Positions 34,690 through 45,754 of a stretch of DNA of 48,981 bases are shown here, in pieces (positions within the stretch are counted from its first letter, which is position 1; every line of letters starts with the position of its first letter). The stretch comes from RH-AL1 sp964243435 (GTDB taxonomy: Bacteria > Pseudomonadota > Alphaproteobacteria > Rhizobiales > Beijerinckiaceae). The position numbers were made by a program, and so were the translations under genes. The stretch is taken from NCBI GenBank assembly GCA_964243435.1, contig CAXTFM010000011.1, positions 1-48,981 on the forward strand, read 5' to 3'. The notes under the pieces are model-generated. The model saw only the letters and a list, made by a program, of their open reading frames with translations, was not told the origin of the DNA and ran no database searches.

Positions 34690-35376
34690 ATGCCCCTACC
34701 ATCGCCCGTGCCGCCCGCGGTTTCCCCTCTCGATCGGCAAAGCCGGGAGCTGCAGCGCGGCGAAGCCGTGTTCCGCGCGCTGCGGCAGGCCATTCAAGAC
34801 GGCATGTACCAGCCAGGCGACCGGCTGCGCGAGGAGGAGGTGGCGCGCCGCTTCGACGTCAGCCGCACCCCGGTGCGGGAGGCCCTGGGCAGGCTGGTGT
34901 CGAAGGGCATGGTGGTGCCGGCGCCCGGGCGCGGCCTCTTGGTGCGCAAGCTCGATCCCAACGAGGTGCTGGAGCTTTACAGCATGCGCGAGATCCTCGA
35001 GGGCGCGGCCGCGCGCCTGTCCGCGCAGCACGCGTCGGTGATCGAGGTCGAGGACATCGAAGCCCTCGCAGGTGAGTTCGAAGGCGCGGCGGATGCGCCG
35101 GAAATGGCGAGGCTGAACCGCCATTTTCACGAGGCGATCATGCGTTCGGCGCGCAACCGCTTCCTTGAGTCCGCGCTGGGCGAGTTCCAGGACGGCGTGG
35201 CGCTGCTCGGCCCGACGACTTTCGCCCTGCAAGGGCGGCCCGCGCCGGCCGCCATGGAGCATCGCGCCATCGCCGCCGCCATAGCTGCCCGCGACCCGGA
35301 CGCGGCGGAAGCCGTAGCGCGCCACCACATCCGCGAAGCCCTGCGCGCCCGCCTCCAGCTTGACAGGAGCGCCTGA
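34690..35376 (+). CDS. GntR-family (FCD) transcriptional regulator
   Basis: The 228-residue regulator has an N-terminal winged helix-turn-helix (about residues 24-90, with GDRLREEEVARRFDVSRTP followed by VREAL) and a C-terminal all-helical FCD ligand domain. Metal-binding histidines expected there appear in LNRHFHEAIM and ARHHIREAL, with another in MEHRAIAAAI. Such proteins sense carboxylic acids. It is divergent from the TcuA-like gene over 77 bases holding an inverted-repeat operator candidate, so it is probably that gene's repressor and its own. Confidence 0.93.
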   Translation: MPLPSPVPPAVSPLDRQSRELQRGEAVFRALRQAIQDGMYQPGDRLREEEVARRFDVSRTPVREALGRLVSKGMVVPAPGRGLLVRKLDPNEVLELYSMREILEGAAARLSAQHASVIEVEDIEALAGEFEGAADAPEMARLNRHFHEAIMRSARNRFLESALGEFQDGVALLGPTTFALQGRPAPAAMEHRAIAAAIAARDPDAAEAVARHHIREALRARLQLDRSA

Positions 35377-35613
35377 AGAGTGTCAGCGGTCGCGGGCGAC
35401 GGCCTGCGCGTGCTGGTCCAACGATTGGTACGCGGTCGAGAGGAGTCGTGCACCGCCCGCTCCGGCGGCACCGATCGAGATGGCCGATCACGCGACCGTG
35501 ATCATCGCCCGGCGCCTGCCGGCTCCGTCATCCGGCGAGAACACCCTGTCATTGTTCCATCACGGTCCTAGCTCGATGTTAGGCGCAAACGCGTGGAAAC
35601 AGGGGGAGGAGCC

Positions 35614-36087
35614 ATGCCGACCGTCGCCGCCGAACCCCGGCGCACCCTCATCGCCGACCTGCTCGGCGCTGCCGTCCCCCCGGCAAAGGAGGCGATGATC
35701 GCCGCCCGCAACCGCATCGATGCCAAGGTCATCGACCACGCCTCGCATGGCATCATCGGATTCCGATTGACGTCGGCCGGATCGGGCGCGAGCACGTCGT
35801 GCCCAGCGCACCGCGGGAAATCGTGCAGGACACGCCGATCAGCAGCGTCATCGACAGGCATCGGGGGCATCGGCTACGTCGTCAGCGAGCGTGCCATAAA
35901 GACCGCGCCGCCGTTCGAGCGCAGCGCCGGCGCGCTCGAACTCAGCGAGGTCGAGCACCGCACGCGCGTCCACCGTTTGGACCAGGGATTCCACATCGTG
36001 GATGCCGCCTCGGCGACCCTCGGCGCGCTCGCGCGCGGTTTCGGTGCGCTTGGAACGATGGACCATGTGAGTGGAGCAAACCGATGA
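35614..36087 (+). CDS. Unrecognised ORF with an apparent internal frame switch
   Basis: This frame of 157 residues has a strong start (GGGGGAGGAG before ATG 35614) and its TGA overlaps the next start as ATGA. The ends look coding (RRTLIADLLGAAVPPAKEAM near the start; LELSEVEHRTRVHRLDQGFH later), but the middle, about 35763-35865, is Ser/Arg/Thr-rich with poor third-position G/C. There the neighbouring frame looks coding instead, with GREHVVPSAPREIVQDT. One base lost in a C run at 35763-35764 and one gained in the five-G run near 35868-35872 would explain this. It may be a decayed gene, or carry sequence errors. I cannot name its family. Between the GntR stop and this start (35377-35613) I see no gene. 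Confidence 0.4.
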   Translation: MPTVAAEPRRTLIADLLGAAVPPAKEAMIAARNRIDAKVIDHASHGIIGFRLTSAGSGASTSCPAHRGKSCRTRRSAASSTGIGGIGYVVSERAIKTAPPFERSAGALELSEVEHRTRVHRLDQGFHIVDAASATLGALARGFGALGTMDHVSGANR

Positions 36088-36806
36088 ACGATGCGATCAT
36101 CGCCGAGCTGGCGCCGACGGGCACGCTCAAGGCCGGCATCAACCTGTCGAACTTCCTCCTGGTGAGCGGCCGATCGGCGGAGGGCGAGCCACAGGGGGTC
36201 GCGCCGGACCTCGCGCGCACGATCGCCGAGCGGCTTGGCGTGCCGGTCCGCTACGTCACCTATGCGAGGCCGGGCGAACTCGCCGACGCCGCTGAAACGG
36301 GGGCCTGGGACATCGGCCTGATCGGGGCCGAGCCGAAGCGGGCCGAGAAGATCACCTTCACCGCCCCCTATGCCGAGATCGAGGCGACATACCTCGTTCC
36401 GGCAGGGTCGCTGCTCGCGACGATCGCCGACGTGGACCGGCCGGGCGTGCGCATCGCGGTCAGCGCCGGCAGCGCCTACGACCTTTGGCTGGCACGCAGC
36501 ATCGCCGCGGCCGAGCTGGTCAGGGCACCCTCCATCGACGCCTCGTACCAGCTCTTCGTAGCCGAAAAGCTCGACGCCCTCGCCGGCCTGCGGCCGCGCC
36601 TGCTGTCGGATGTCGAGAACCTGCCCGGCGCGCGCATCCTGGAGGGACGCTTCACCGCCGTCCGGCAGGCGGTCGGCACCGCGCGCGCGAACCATGCCGG
36701 CGCCGCCTTCCTCGCCGCCTTCGTGGAGGACGCGAAGCGCTCCGGCCTGATCGCGGAACTGATCGCGCGCCACGGCGTGCGCGGACTCAGCGTCGCGGGT
36801 GACTGA
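36084..36806 (+). CDS. Solute-binding protein family 3-like protein without a signal peptide
   Basis: The 240-residue product has the bacterial extracellular solute-binding family 3 fold: TLKAGINLSNFLL opens the first lobe, GVAPDLARTIAERLGVPV follows, then DIGLIGAEPKRAEKITFTAPY, matching amino-acid-binding proteins. Unlike those, it starts directly at the domain with no Sec, Tat or lipoprotein signal, and no permease or ATPase gene lies beside it. ATG 36084 overlaps the upstream stop. It may act as a cytoplasmic sensor or enzyme-like protein, or the signal may have been lost. Related stand-alone cytoplasmic versions are known in proteobacterial catabolic clusters, function unclear. Confidence 0.82.
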   Translation: MNDAIIAELAPTGTLKAGINLSNFLLVSGRSAEGEPQGVAPDLARTIAERLGVPVRYVTYARPGELADAAETGAWDIGLIGAEPKRAEKITFTAPYAEIEATYLVPAGSLLATIADVDRPGVRIAVSAGSAYDLWLARSIAAAELVRAPSIDASYQLFVAEKLDALAGLRPRLLSDVENLPGARILEGRFTAVRQAVGTARANHAGAAFLAAFVEDAKRSGLIAELIARHGVRGLSVAGD

Positions 36807-36864
36807 CGCCTTTGGCGCACATCCGGCAGGACACAACGGCCGGAAACGAAGGGGAGGACGACCG

Positions 36865-37200
36865 ATGGCGACGCGATGGCGTTTCGTGACCTGCCGCTCG
36901 CGGCGACGATGATCGACCACATCGACCGCGCCATCTCGTCATGCGCCGCGCCCGGCTTCATGAAGAGCGACGGCGTTGCGCCGGCAACCATGCGTGATCA
37001 TGCCGGCATGGCTGGGGAGCGATATCCTGGCGCTGATCCGCGCTGCTCGTCGACCGGCACGGCGTTCGCGGCGTCGTCGGCGCCGCCGGCCTGTTCCGGG
37101 GCACGGTCACGGCGTCTCTTGGGCACGGTCGCGACGGCAATCATGATCGATGTCGTGGGATCGCCGCGCGCGCGTTGGTCGGTGTCGGCAGGGGACGGGC
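36865..37200 (+). pseudogene. Possible decayed gene, family unknown
   Basis: GGGGAGGA stands before ATG 36865, but that frame stops after 15 codons. Coding-like stretches then appear in different frames: MAFRDLPLAATMIDHIDRAI, SDILALIRAAR, and RHGVRGVVGAAGLFRGTVTA. This suggests a gene broken by several frameshifts, of which I recognise no family. The end is approximate. The rest of the 448-base space up to the amidohydrolase start at 37255 shows only that gene's ribosome-binding site. Confidence 0.3.
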
Positions 37201-37254
37201 GCGGACAAAGGGTCCGGCGCCCATGGTTGGGCCTTGGCCCTTGAGGAGGACGTC

Positions 37255-38208
37255 ATGAACCATATCCTGCACAGCAGAAGGGGCGTGCTCGGCGGCGCGG
37301 CGGCCGTCGGCGCCTCCGTCGGCATCGGCGTCCAGCCGGGCCTCGCGCAGCACGTCGTCCGCTTCTCCGCCGGAAACGAAGCGGCGACGCTTCGCGTCCC
37401 GGCGAACGCCACCGATTGCCACTTCCACATCTACGACGACCGCTTCCCGCCGGCGCCAGGCGGCCTGCCCGCGCCGACCGCCTCGCCGGCCGACTACCGC
37501 GCGCTGCAGGCCCGCCTCGGCATCACGCGCGGCGTCGTCATCCAGCCCTCGCTTTATGGCGTGGACAACCGCCCGACGCTGGAGGGCTTAGCCGCCCTCG
37601 GTCCGAACTTCCGCGCGGTCGCCGTGGTGAACACAACCGTGGCCGACGCGGAACTGCACCGCATGCACGATCTCGGCGTGCGCGGCATCCGCTTCAACCT
37701 GGCGCAGGCCGGCGCCACGACGCTCGACATGCTGGAGCCGCTCTCGCAACGCGTGGACGCCCTCGGCTGGCATTGCCAGATCAACATGCCGGGCGACAAG
37801 ATCGCGGCTGCGGCCGACACTTTCCTGCGCATCCGCGGCAGGCTGGTGTTCGACCACCTCGCGCACTGCCCCGAGCCGGCCGGCGTCGAGGGCGACACGT
37901 TCAAGCTGGTGCGCCGGCTCCTCGACAAGGGTAACACCTGGGTGAAGCTGACCGGCCTTTACAACGAAAGCAGGGTGGGACCGCCGTCCTACGCGGATTC
38001 CGTCGCCGTCGCGCGTGCGTTCGCCAGCGCCGCGCCGGAGCGGGTCGTTTGGGGCAGCGACTGGCCGCATCCGACGGAAAGCTTGAACAACAAGCCCGAC
38101 GACGCGCTGCTCCTCGACCTGCTCGCGGCCTCCGTGCCGGACGAAGGCGCGCGCAGGCGCGTCCTCGTCGACAACCCGGCCGAACTCTACGGCTTCCCGA
38201 AGGGCTGA
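37255..38208 (+). CDS. Tat-exported amidohydrolase, 2-pyrone-4,6-dicarboxylate lactonase-like
   Basis: The 317-residue protein begins with a twin-arginine signal (HSRRGVLGGAAAVGAS, cleavage probably near residue 28), so a folded enzyme is sent to the periplasm. The mature part is a TIM-barrel amidohydrolase-2 domain: metal ligands in TDCHFHIYDD, a conserved central histidine in WHCQINMPG, the FDHLAHCPEP segment and the final aspartate in WGSDWPHPTE. This resembles LigI-type lactonases. ATG 37255 follows GAGGAGGACG. The substrate is probably a lactone or cyclic carboxylate, not fixed by sequence. It converges with gyrB. Confidence 0.88.
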   Translation: MNHILHSRRGVLGGAAAVGASVGIGVQPGLAQHVVRFSAGNEAATLRVPANATDCHFHIYDDRFPPAPGGLPAPTASPADYRALQARLGITRGVVIQPSLYGVDNRPTLEGLAALGPNFRAVAVVNTTVADAELHRMHDLGVRGIRFNLAQAGATTLDMLEPLSQRVDALGWHCQINMPGDKIAAAADTFLRIRGRLVFDHLAHCPEPAGVEGDTFKLVRRLLDKGNTWVKLTGLYNESRVGPPSYADSVAVARAFASAAPERVVWGSDWPHPTESLNNKPDDALLLDLLAASVPDEGARRRVLVDNPAELYGFPKG

Positions 38209-38244
38209 GCGGGCGCGCAGGGGCCGTCGCAGGACGCCCAGTGC

Positions 38245-38276
38245 GTTCCGTTGCGCGATGGGGTGACCAGCGGAAC
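38245..38276. terminator. Hairpin between convergent genes (candidate bidirectional terminator)
   Basis: GTTCCGTTG (38245-38253) can pair with CAGCGGAAC (38268-38276) with one G:U pair and a 14-base loop. It lies between the stops of the amidohydrolase and gyrB. No T run follows on either strand, so its strength is doubtful. Confidence 0.3.
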
Positions 38277-38281
38277 AGCCT

Positions 38282-40768
<2,487 letters not shown>

Positions 40769-41143
40769 GTACTCTCAGGCGGCCGGCGCAGCGGCGCCGA
40801 CGGGTACGGGAGATCGTCCAATCATATAAGGGTTCGTCGCCGCGAATGCATGCGCAAACGGCATGCGGCGGCACTCGCGGCGGGACAGGCCGGCTTGGGG
40901 TGGGCGCGCGGGCGACGAGGCACCCGCGACCGGCACGCCGTGGTTGGACGAACCGCGAAACGCCGCGTCGTCCCTGCTAGGCGGCACCTAAGCGGGCCTT
41001 TGGGCGGAATAACCGTGTTTTCCGGTGGGAGAGGGCGGGAGAACGCAAGCGGCGGCTTGACGGGGCCTTTGCACTGCGTTTCGGTTTTGCCGCAGAGCGC
41101 GGCACGTCAGGCCGGCTCACATGCCGGGTGACGGGAGGGGCGC
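40769..41143. other. Intergenic region between gyrB and the SWIB gene
   Basis: This 375-base divergent spacer holds the promoters of gyrB and the SWIB gene. For the SWIB gene, TTGACG at 41057-41062 is a fair -35 match, but the -10 element is unclear. An A/T-rich patch near 40823-40832 (ATCATATAAG) may serve gyrB. No gene is seen. Confidence 0.5.
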
Positions 41144-41584
41144 ATGAAGGAAGCAACCAAGAAGCCAGCGGCGAAGACCGCGGAAAAGAAGGCCGATGCG
41201 GCGCCCAAGGCGGCCCCCAAAGCCGCGCCCAAGGCCGCTGCCGGCAAAGCGACCGTCGCCAAGGGCGTATCCACCAAGGGTCCGACGAAGTCGGCGCCAT
41301 CCTCAACCACCAAGCCGAAGCCGAAGCCGGATCAGCAGCCGCCGAGCGCCTTCTCCAAGCCGCTGACGCCCTCCAAGGAACTCGCCGCCGTGGTCGGCAA
41401 CGAGCCGCTGCCGCGAACGGTGGTGGTCAGCAAGGTGTGGGAGTACATCAAGGAACACAAGCTGCAGAACGAGAAGAACAAGCGCGAGATCCTGTCGGAC
41501 GACAAGCTGAAGGCAGTGTTCGGCAAGGAAAAGGTGACCATGTTCGAGATGAACAAGCACCTCGCCGCCCACCTGAAGGGCTGA
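41144..41584 (+). CDS. SWIB/MDM2 domain protein with basic histone-like tail
   Basis: The 146-residue protein has an N-terminal Ala/Lys/Pro-rich tail (about residues 1-65, with a repeated APKA unit) resembling histone H1 tails, and a C-terminal SWIB domain (about 70-146) marked by KPLTPSKELAAVVG, VSKVWEYIKEHKLQ and KEKVTMFEMNKHLAAHL. Bacterial SWIB proteins are thought to bind the nucleoid or DNA topology factors, but their role is little known. ATG 41144 follows GGGAGGGG. It is divergent from gyrB. Confidence 0.92.
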   Translation: MKEATKKPAAKTAEKKADAAPKAAPKAAPKAAAGKATVAKGVSTKGPTKSAPSSTTKPKPKPDQQPPSAFSKPLTPSKELAAVVGNEPLPRTVVVSKVWEYIKEHKLQNEKNKREILSDDKLKAVFGKEKVTMFEMNKHLAAHLKG

Positions 41585-41598
41585 CGACCCGCCAAACC

Positions 41599-43857
41599 GT
41601 GGCGGCGGTGGACGCCGCCCGGCGTGCCGCGCGGCGTCGCCTCGGGGCCAACCTCCGTGCGGGACTGGTGGCGGTCGCCGTCGCGGCTCCGGGATCCGCG
41701 GCCGCGCCGCCGGTGCGGGAAGGTCCCGATACCCGGGCACGGAAGCTCGTCGCGCGCATGTCGCTCGACGAAAAGCTCGTCATGGTGCGTACCGCCTACG
41801 GCATGCCGCTGCACGGCCGGCCGGCGCCAGCCGGCGCCCTCGGCTCGGCCGGCTTCGCGCCGGGCGTGGTGCGCCTCGGCATCCCGCCCTTGCAGGAAAC
41901 CGACGGCGGCCTCGGCGTCGCTGACCCCACCAATCGCGCGCCCGGCGCGACGGCCATGCCGTCCGCGCTGGCGATGGCCGCCACCTTCGATCCCGACCTT
42001 GCCGAAGCTGTCGGCGCTGCCGTCGGAATGGAAGCCCATGCGCGCGGCTTCGACGTTCTGCTCGGCGGGGGCGTCAACCTGGTCCGCGAGCCGCGCGGCG
42101 GACGCGCCTTCGAGTATGCCGGCGAGGACCCCCTGCTGAGTGGCGTCATGGCCGGCGCCGCGGTGGCCGGCGCGCAGGCGCAGGGTGTGGTCGCAACGCT
42201 GAAACACTTCGCGCTCAACGCGCAGGAGAACGGGCGCGTTCTCTACGACGCGCACCTCGGCGAGGCTGCCGCCCGCGAGTCCGACCTCCTCGCCTTCGAG
42301 ATCGCGCTGGAGCGCGGCCGTGCCGGCGCCGTCGTCACCGCCTACAACCGCGTCAACGGCGCATATGCGTCGGAGAACGCGCATCTCCTCGACGACGTGC
42401 TGAAGGGCGACTGGGGTTTTTGCGGCTGGGTGATGTCGGACTGGGGCGGGACGCACTCGACGGAGCGCGCCGCGCGCGCCGGACTCGACCAGGAGTCGGG
42501 GGCGGACGGGGACGCGGCAGGGTTCTTCGGCGCGCCGCTGCGGGCGGCGGTCCTCGCCGGCGCCGTGCCACCCGCCCGCCTCGACGACATGGCGCGCCGC
42601 ATCCTGCGCGCCCGCATCGCCGCCGGGCAGCTCGACGCGGTGCCGCGCGCACCCGTGCCGGTACTATCCGCGGCCCACGCCGACCTCGCCCGGCGGGCGG
42701 CGGAGCGGGCCATCGTGCTCCTCAAGAACGAGGGCGAGCTGCTGCCGCTGCGCGGCGTCAAGCGCGTCGTGGTGGTCGGCGGCCATGCCGACGTGGGCGT
42801 GCTCTCGGGCGGGGGATCCTCGCAGGTCGTGCCTGCCGGCGCGTTGCGCCTGGAGGGCGACCCGCCCGGCCTGTTCTGGGGCAGGCCGCGCTTGTACGAT
42901 CCGTCGTCCCCGCTCGCGGCGCTGCGCCGGCTGCTGCCGGACGCCGAGGTGTCGTTCGTCCAAGGCCGCGCCGAGGACCGCGCCGAGGCGATCCGCGCGG
43001 CAGCTGCGGCGGATGCGGCGGTGGTTGTCGCCGAGCAATGGTCGAACGAGTCGCGCGACAGGCCCGACCTCGCGCTGCCGGGCGACCAGGACGCGCTGAT
43101 CGCCGCCGTCGCTGCCGCCAACCCACGCACGGTGGTGGTGCTGGAAACCGGCGGCGCCGTCACCATGCCCTGGCTTGCCGCGGTACCGGCGGTGGTCACG
43201 GCGTGGTACCCCGGCGCGCGCGGGGGCGAGGCCGTCGCAGCCGTGCTGACGGGCGCCGTCGACCCGTCCGGGCGCCTGCCGATCACCTTCCCGGCCGAAC
43301 TGGCCCAACTGCCCCGGCCAAACCTGCCCCGGCGCGAGGACACCGCCTCCAATCCGGACGACCCGCCGCGCGGCGGGCCGTTCACGGTCGACTACGACGT
43401 CGAGGGCGCCGATGTCGGCTACAGATGGATGCGCCGCCAGCACCTGACGCCGCTGTTCGCCTTCGGCTTCGGGCTGTCCTACACGCGCTTCGTCGTGTCG
43501 GACCTGTCCGCCGTGGCGCGGGACGCGTCGCTCGCCGTGACGTTCGACGTTTCCAACCGCGGCGCGCGCGCCGGTACCGATACGCCGCAGGTCTACCTCG
43601 AAGGGCCGGGCCTCGGGCGCCGTCTCGTCGGCTGGGGCCGGGTCGACCTCCGGCCCGGCGAAACGCGCCGCGTCGGCGTCGAGGTCGACCGCCGCCTCAT
43701 CGCGCGCTTCGACGCGGCCGGGCACGGCTGGCGCATCGCGGGCGGGGCCTACCACGTCGCGGTGCGTCCCGACGCGCTCGCGGAGGGACCAGCGGTCGAG
43801 GTGCGCATGGCGCCACAGTCGTGGCCGGCGCGCCATGCCGGTCCCGGCTGCGACTGA
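41599..43857 (+). CDS. Glycoside hydrolase family 3 beta-glucosidase
   Basis: About 752 residues make up a full GH3 enzyme that cuts terminal beta-linked sugars. An Ala-rich signal peptide (LRAGLVAVAVAAPGSAAA) points to export. The catalytic nucleophile is D281 in VMSDWGGTH, KHFALNAQENGR lies earlier in the (beta/alpha)8 domain, the second alpha/beta domain starts near ERAIVLLKNEGELLPL, and a fibronectin-III-like domain ends the protein (FGFGLSYTRF, then the VDLRPGETRRV region). There is no ATG near the start; GTG 41599 is chosen, with GTG 41608 possible. The frame is open further upstream but that part is antiphase to the SWIB gene. Confidence 0.9.
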   Translation: MAAVDAARRAARRRLGANLRAGLVAVAVAAPGSAAAPPVREGPDTRARKLVARMSLDEKLVMVRTAYGMPLHGRPAPAGALGSAGFAPGVVRLGIPPLQETDGGLGVADPTNRAPGATAMPSALAMAATFDPDLAEAVGAAVGMEAHARGFDVLLGGGVNLVREPRGGRAFEYAGEDPLLSGVMAGAAVAGAQAQGVVATLKHFALNAQENGRVLYDAHLGEAAARESDLLAFEIALERGRAGAVVTAYNRVNGAYASENAHLLDDVLKGDWGFCGWVMSDWGGTHSTERAARAGLDQESGADGDAAGFFGAPLRAAVLAGAVPPARLDDMARRILRARIAAGQLDAVPRAPVPVLSAAHADLARRAAERAIVLLKNEGELLPLRGVKRVVVVGGHADVGVLSGGGSSQVVPAGALRLEGDPPGLFWGRPRLYDPSSPLAALRRLLPDAEVSFVQGRAEDRAEAIRAAAAADAAVVVAEQWSNESRDRPDLALPGDQDALIAAVAAANPRTVVVLETGGAVTMPWLAAVPAVVTAWYPGARGGEAVAAVLTGAVDPSGRLPITFPAELAQLPRPNLPRREDTASNPDDPPRGGPFTVDYDVEGADVGYRWMRRQHLTPLFAFGFGLSYTRFVVSDLSAVARDASLAVTFDVSNRGARAGTDTPQVYLEGPGLGRRLVGWGRVDLRPGETRRVGVEVDRRLIARFDAAGHGWRIAGGAYHVAVRPDALAEGPAVEVRMAPQSWPARHAGPGCD

Positions 43858-43866
43858 TCGCGCCGG

Positions 43867-45297
43867 TCAGCCCACGGCAGGGCCGGGACGGGCATCGTTC
43901 AGGCCCGCAGCCGCCTTGGCCGGAGGCGTGCCGAGCGCAGCGCCGGCGTCGGCCGGCAGGCGCGCGAAAGCGATGATCGAGCTGGCCGACACCAGCGCCA
44001 CCGCGGCAAACGCCCAATGGAAGTCGGACAGGGCGAGGGCACCCCCGTGGCGGGCGTGCATGACCTGCACCACGCCGGCGCCGAGCGCCACGCCGATGCT
44101 GAGCGCCAGCTGCTGGGCGACGGAAGCGAAGGACACGGCGCGGCTCATCCACGCATGATCGATGTCGGCATAGGCGATGGCGTTGATGCCGGTGAACTCC
44201 AGCGAGCGGAAGTAGCCGCCGACGAGCAGGGTGCCCATCAGCAGCACGACCGGCGTCGCGGGGGTGAGCAGGCCGTTGAAGGCGATGAAGGCGGCGCCGA
44301 TCACGCCGTTGACCAGCAGCACCCGGCGGAAGCCGAAGGCGTTGAGGATCGGCGACGCCGTCGCCTTCATCATCATGGAGCCGGCTGCGGCGACGAAGGT
44401 GGTGAGGCCGGAACGCAGCGGGTCCATGCCGAAGCCGACCTGAAGCATGAGGGGGAGCAGCAGCGGCACCGCGCCGATGCCGATGCGGAACAGCGTGCCC
44501 CCGGTGACGCTGACGCGGAAGGTCGGCACGCGGAGAAGGCCGAGGTCGAGGATGGGGTGTGCGGCGCGCCGGGCGTGCCGGACGTAGCAGGCCAGCATGA
44601 CGACGCCGAACGCAATCATCGCGGCGACCGCCGGCAGCGGGACGATGCCGCGGCCGAGGATGGTCATGCCGAACACCGTGCTCGACAGGCCGAAGCCCGA
44701 GAGCAGGAACCCGGTCAGGTCGAAGGCGCCCACCTCGTCGTTGCGGATGTTGTCGATGAACAGGCTGACCAGGGTGAAGCCAAGTATCCCGATCGGCACG
44801 TTGATCCAGAAGATGTAGCGCCACTCGAAGTAGGTGGTGATGAAGCCGCCGACCGGCGGCCCGAGCATCGGGCCGAGCAGCGCCGGCACGGTGAGGAAGG
44901 ACAGCGCCTTGACGAGGTCGCGCCGGTCCACCGTGCGCAGGAGCAGGAGGCGCCCGACCGGCACCATCATCGCGCCGCCGGTGCCCTGGATGACGCGCGC
45001 GGCGATGAAGCCGGCGAGCGAGGACGAGAAGCCGCACAGGATCGACCCGGTGGTGAAGACCACGATGGCCGCGCGAAACACCGTGCGCGTGCCGAAGCGA
45101 TCGGCCACCCAGCCGCTCGCGGGAATGAACACGGCCAGGGCGAGGAGATAGGAGGTCAGCGCCAGCTTGAGGGCGAGCGGGTCCTCGTGGAGGTCGCGCG
45201 CGATCGCCGGCAGCGACGTCGAGATCACCGTGCCGTCGAGGTTCTCCATGAGGAGGGCGCAGGCGACGATCAGCGCGGTGAGGGCGTAACGCGGCAA
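43867..45297 (-). CDS. MFS multidrug efflux transporter, DHA2/EmrB-QacA type
   Basis: The 476-residue inner-membrane proton antiporter has about fourteen helices. Family marks are LMENLDGTVISTSLPAIARD in helix 1, WVADRFGTRTVFR as the motif A loop, VIQGTGGAMMVPVGR, and the motif C stretch LLGPMLGPPVGGFI. The TTG at 45297 is chosen because the expected N-terminus (LPRYALTALIVACALLMEN) begins there and GGAG stands ten bases ahead; the frame is open to an ATG at 45471, but the added residues are Arg/Pro-rich and unlike the family. It converges on the GH3 gene with nine bases between stops. The substrate is unknown. Confidence 0.91.
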   Translation of the reverse strand: MPRYALTALIVACALLMENLDGTVISTSLPAIARDLHEDPLALKLALTSYLLALAVFIPASGWVADRFGTRTVFRAAIVVFTTGSILCGFSSSLAGFIAARVIQGTGGAMMVPVGRLLLLRTVDRRDLVKALSFLTVPALLGPMLGPPVGGFITTYFEWRYIFWINVPIGILGFTLVSLFIDNIRNDEVGAFDLTGFLLSGFGLSSTVFGMTILGRGIVPLPAVAAMIAFGVVMLACYVRHARRAAHPILDLGLLRVPTFRVSVTGGTLFRIGIGAVPLLLPLMLQVGFGMDPLRSGLTTFVAAAGSMMMKATASPILNAFGFRRVLLVNGVIGAAFIAFNGLLTPATPVVLLMGTLLVGGYFRSLEFTGINAIAYADIDHAWMSRAVSFASVAQQLALSIGVALGAGVVQVMHARHGGALALSDFHWAFAAVALVSASSIIAFARLPADAGAALGTPPAKAAAGLNDARPGPAVG

Positions 45298-45548
45298 AAC
45301 GAGGGTACTCCGGGCCCGGACGGGGCGCGGCGCGCGAACCCGGTGAGGCTCCCATCTAGGTGGCGCCGGGCGAATTGCGAACCGGCGCCGCGCCGTGCGA
45401 CCCCCATCGCCGACCTGCGGCGCCCCGCCCACGTCGCCGGCATGACGCACCGACGCTGTTTCACGCGGCATCCCGACGCGCGCCGTAATTCGGCAAGGAT
45501 TCTTTCATCTTGTTTGCCGGAATGTCGTGGGGCTGGTGGAGGTGTGCG

Positions 45549-45632
45549 GTGGATTGGACGATTGCGCTGATCGCGACCATGGTGATGCTCGGTGTCCTGC
45601 TCAGCATGCTGAGCGGCTTCCGCGGGGTGTGA
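45549..45632 (+). CDS. 27-residue single-helix membrane peptide
   Basis: A short frame starting at GTG 45549 encodes MDWTIALIATMVMLGVLLSM followed by LSGFRGV. Nearly the whole peptide is one membrane helix with a short positively charged end. A strong ribosome-binding site GGAGGT (45538-45543) lies five bases before the start. It lies 122 bases upstream of guaB and is divergent from the MFS gene. The function is unknown; it may be a small regulator or subunit of a membrane complex. Confidence 0.6.
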   Translation: MDWTIALIATMVMLGVLLSMLSGFRGV

Positions 45633-45754
45633 GCCGCCGCCTCGTTCACCACGCGGTGGCGCGCGGCTAGGCGTCCCCTCGCCCGCGTGCTATCAGCCGC
45701 TGCCAGCCCCGCCGCCGGACCAGTGCACCTGCGGCCCGTTCCGGAGTCGGCCCC

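Noticed and set aside
41128..41598. Fusion of the GH3 frame with sequence overlapping the SWIB gene
   Set aside because: The upstream part is out of phase with the obvious SWIB gene; a signal peptide right after GTG 41599 marks the true GH3 start.
45298..45471. Longer MFS protein starting at ATG 45471
   Set aside because: The added 58 residues are Arg/Pro-rich and unlike the family; TTG 45297 gives the normal N-terminus.
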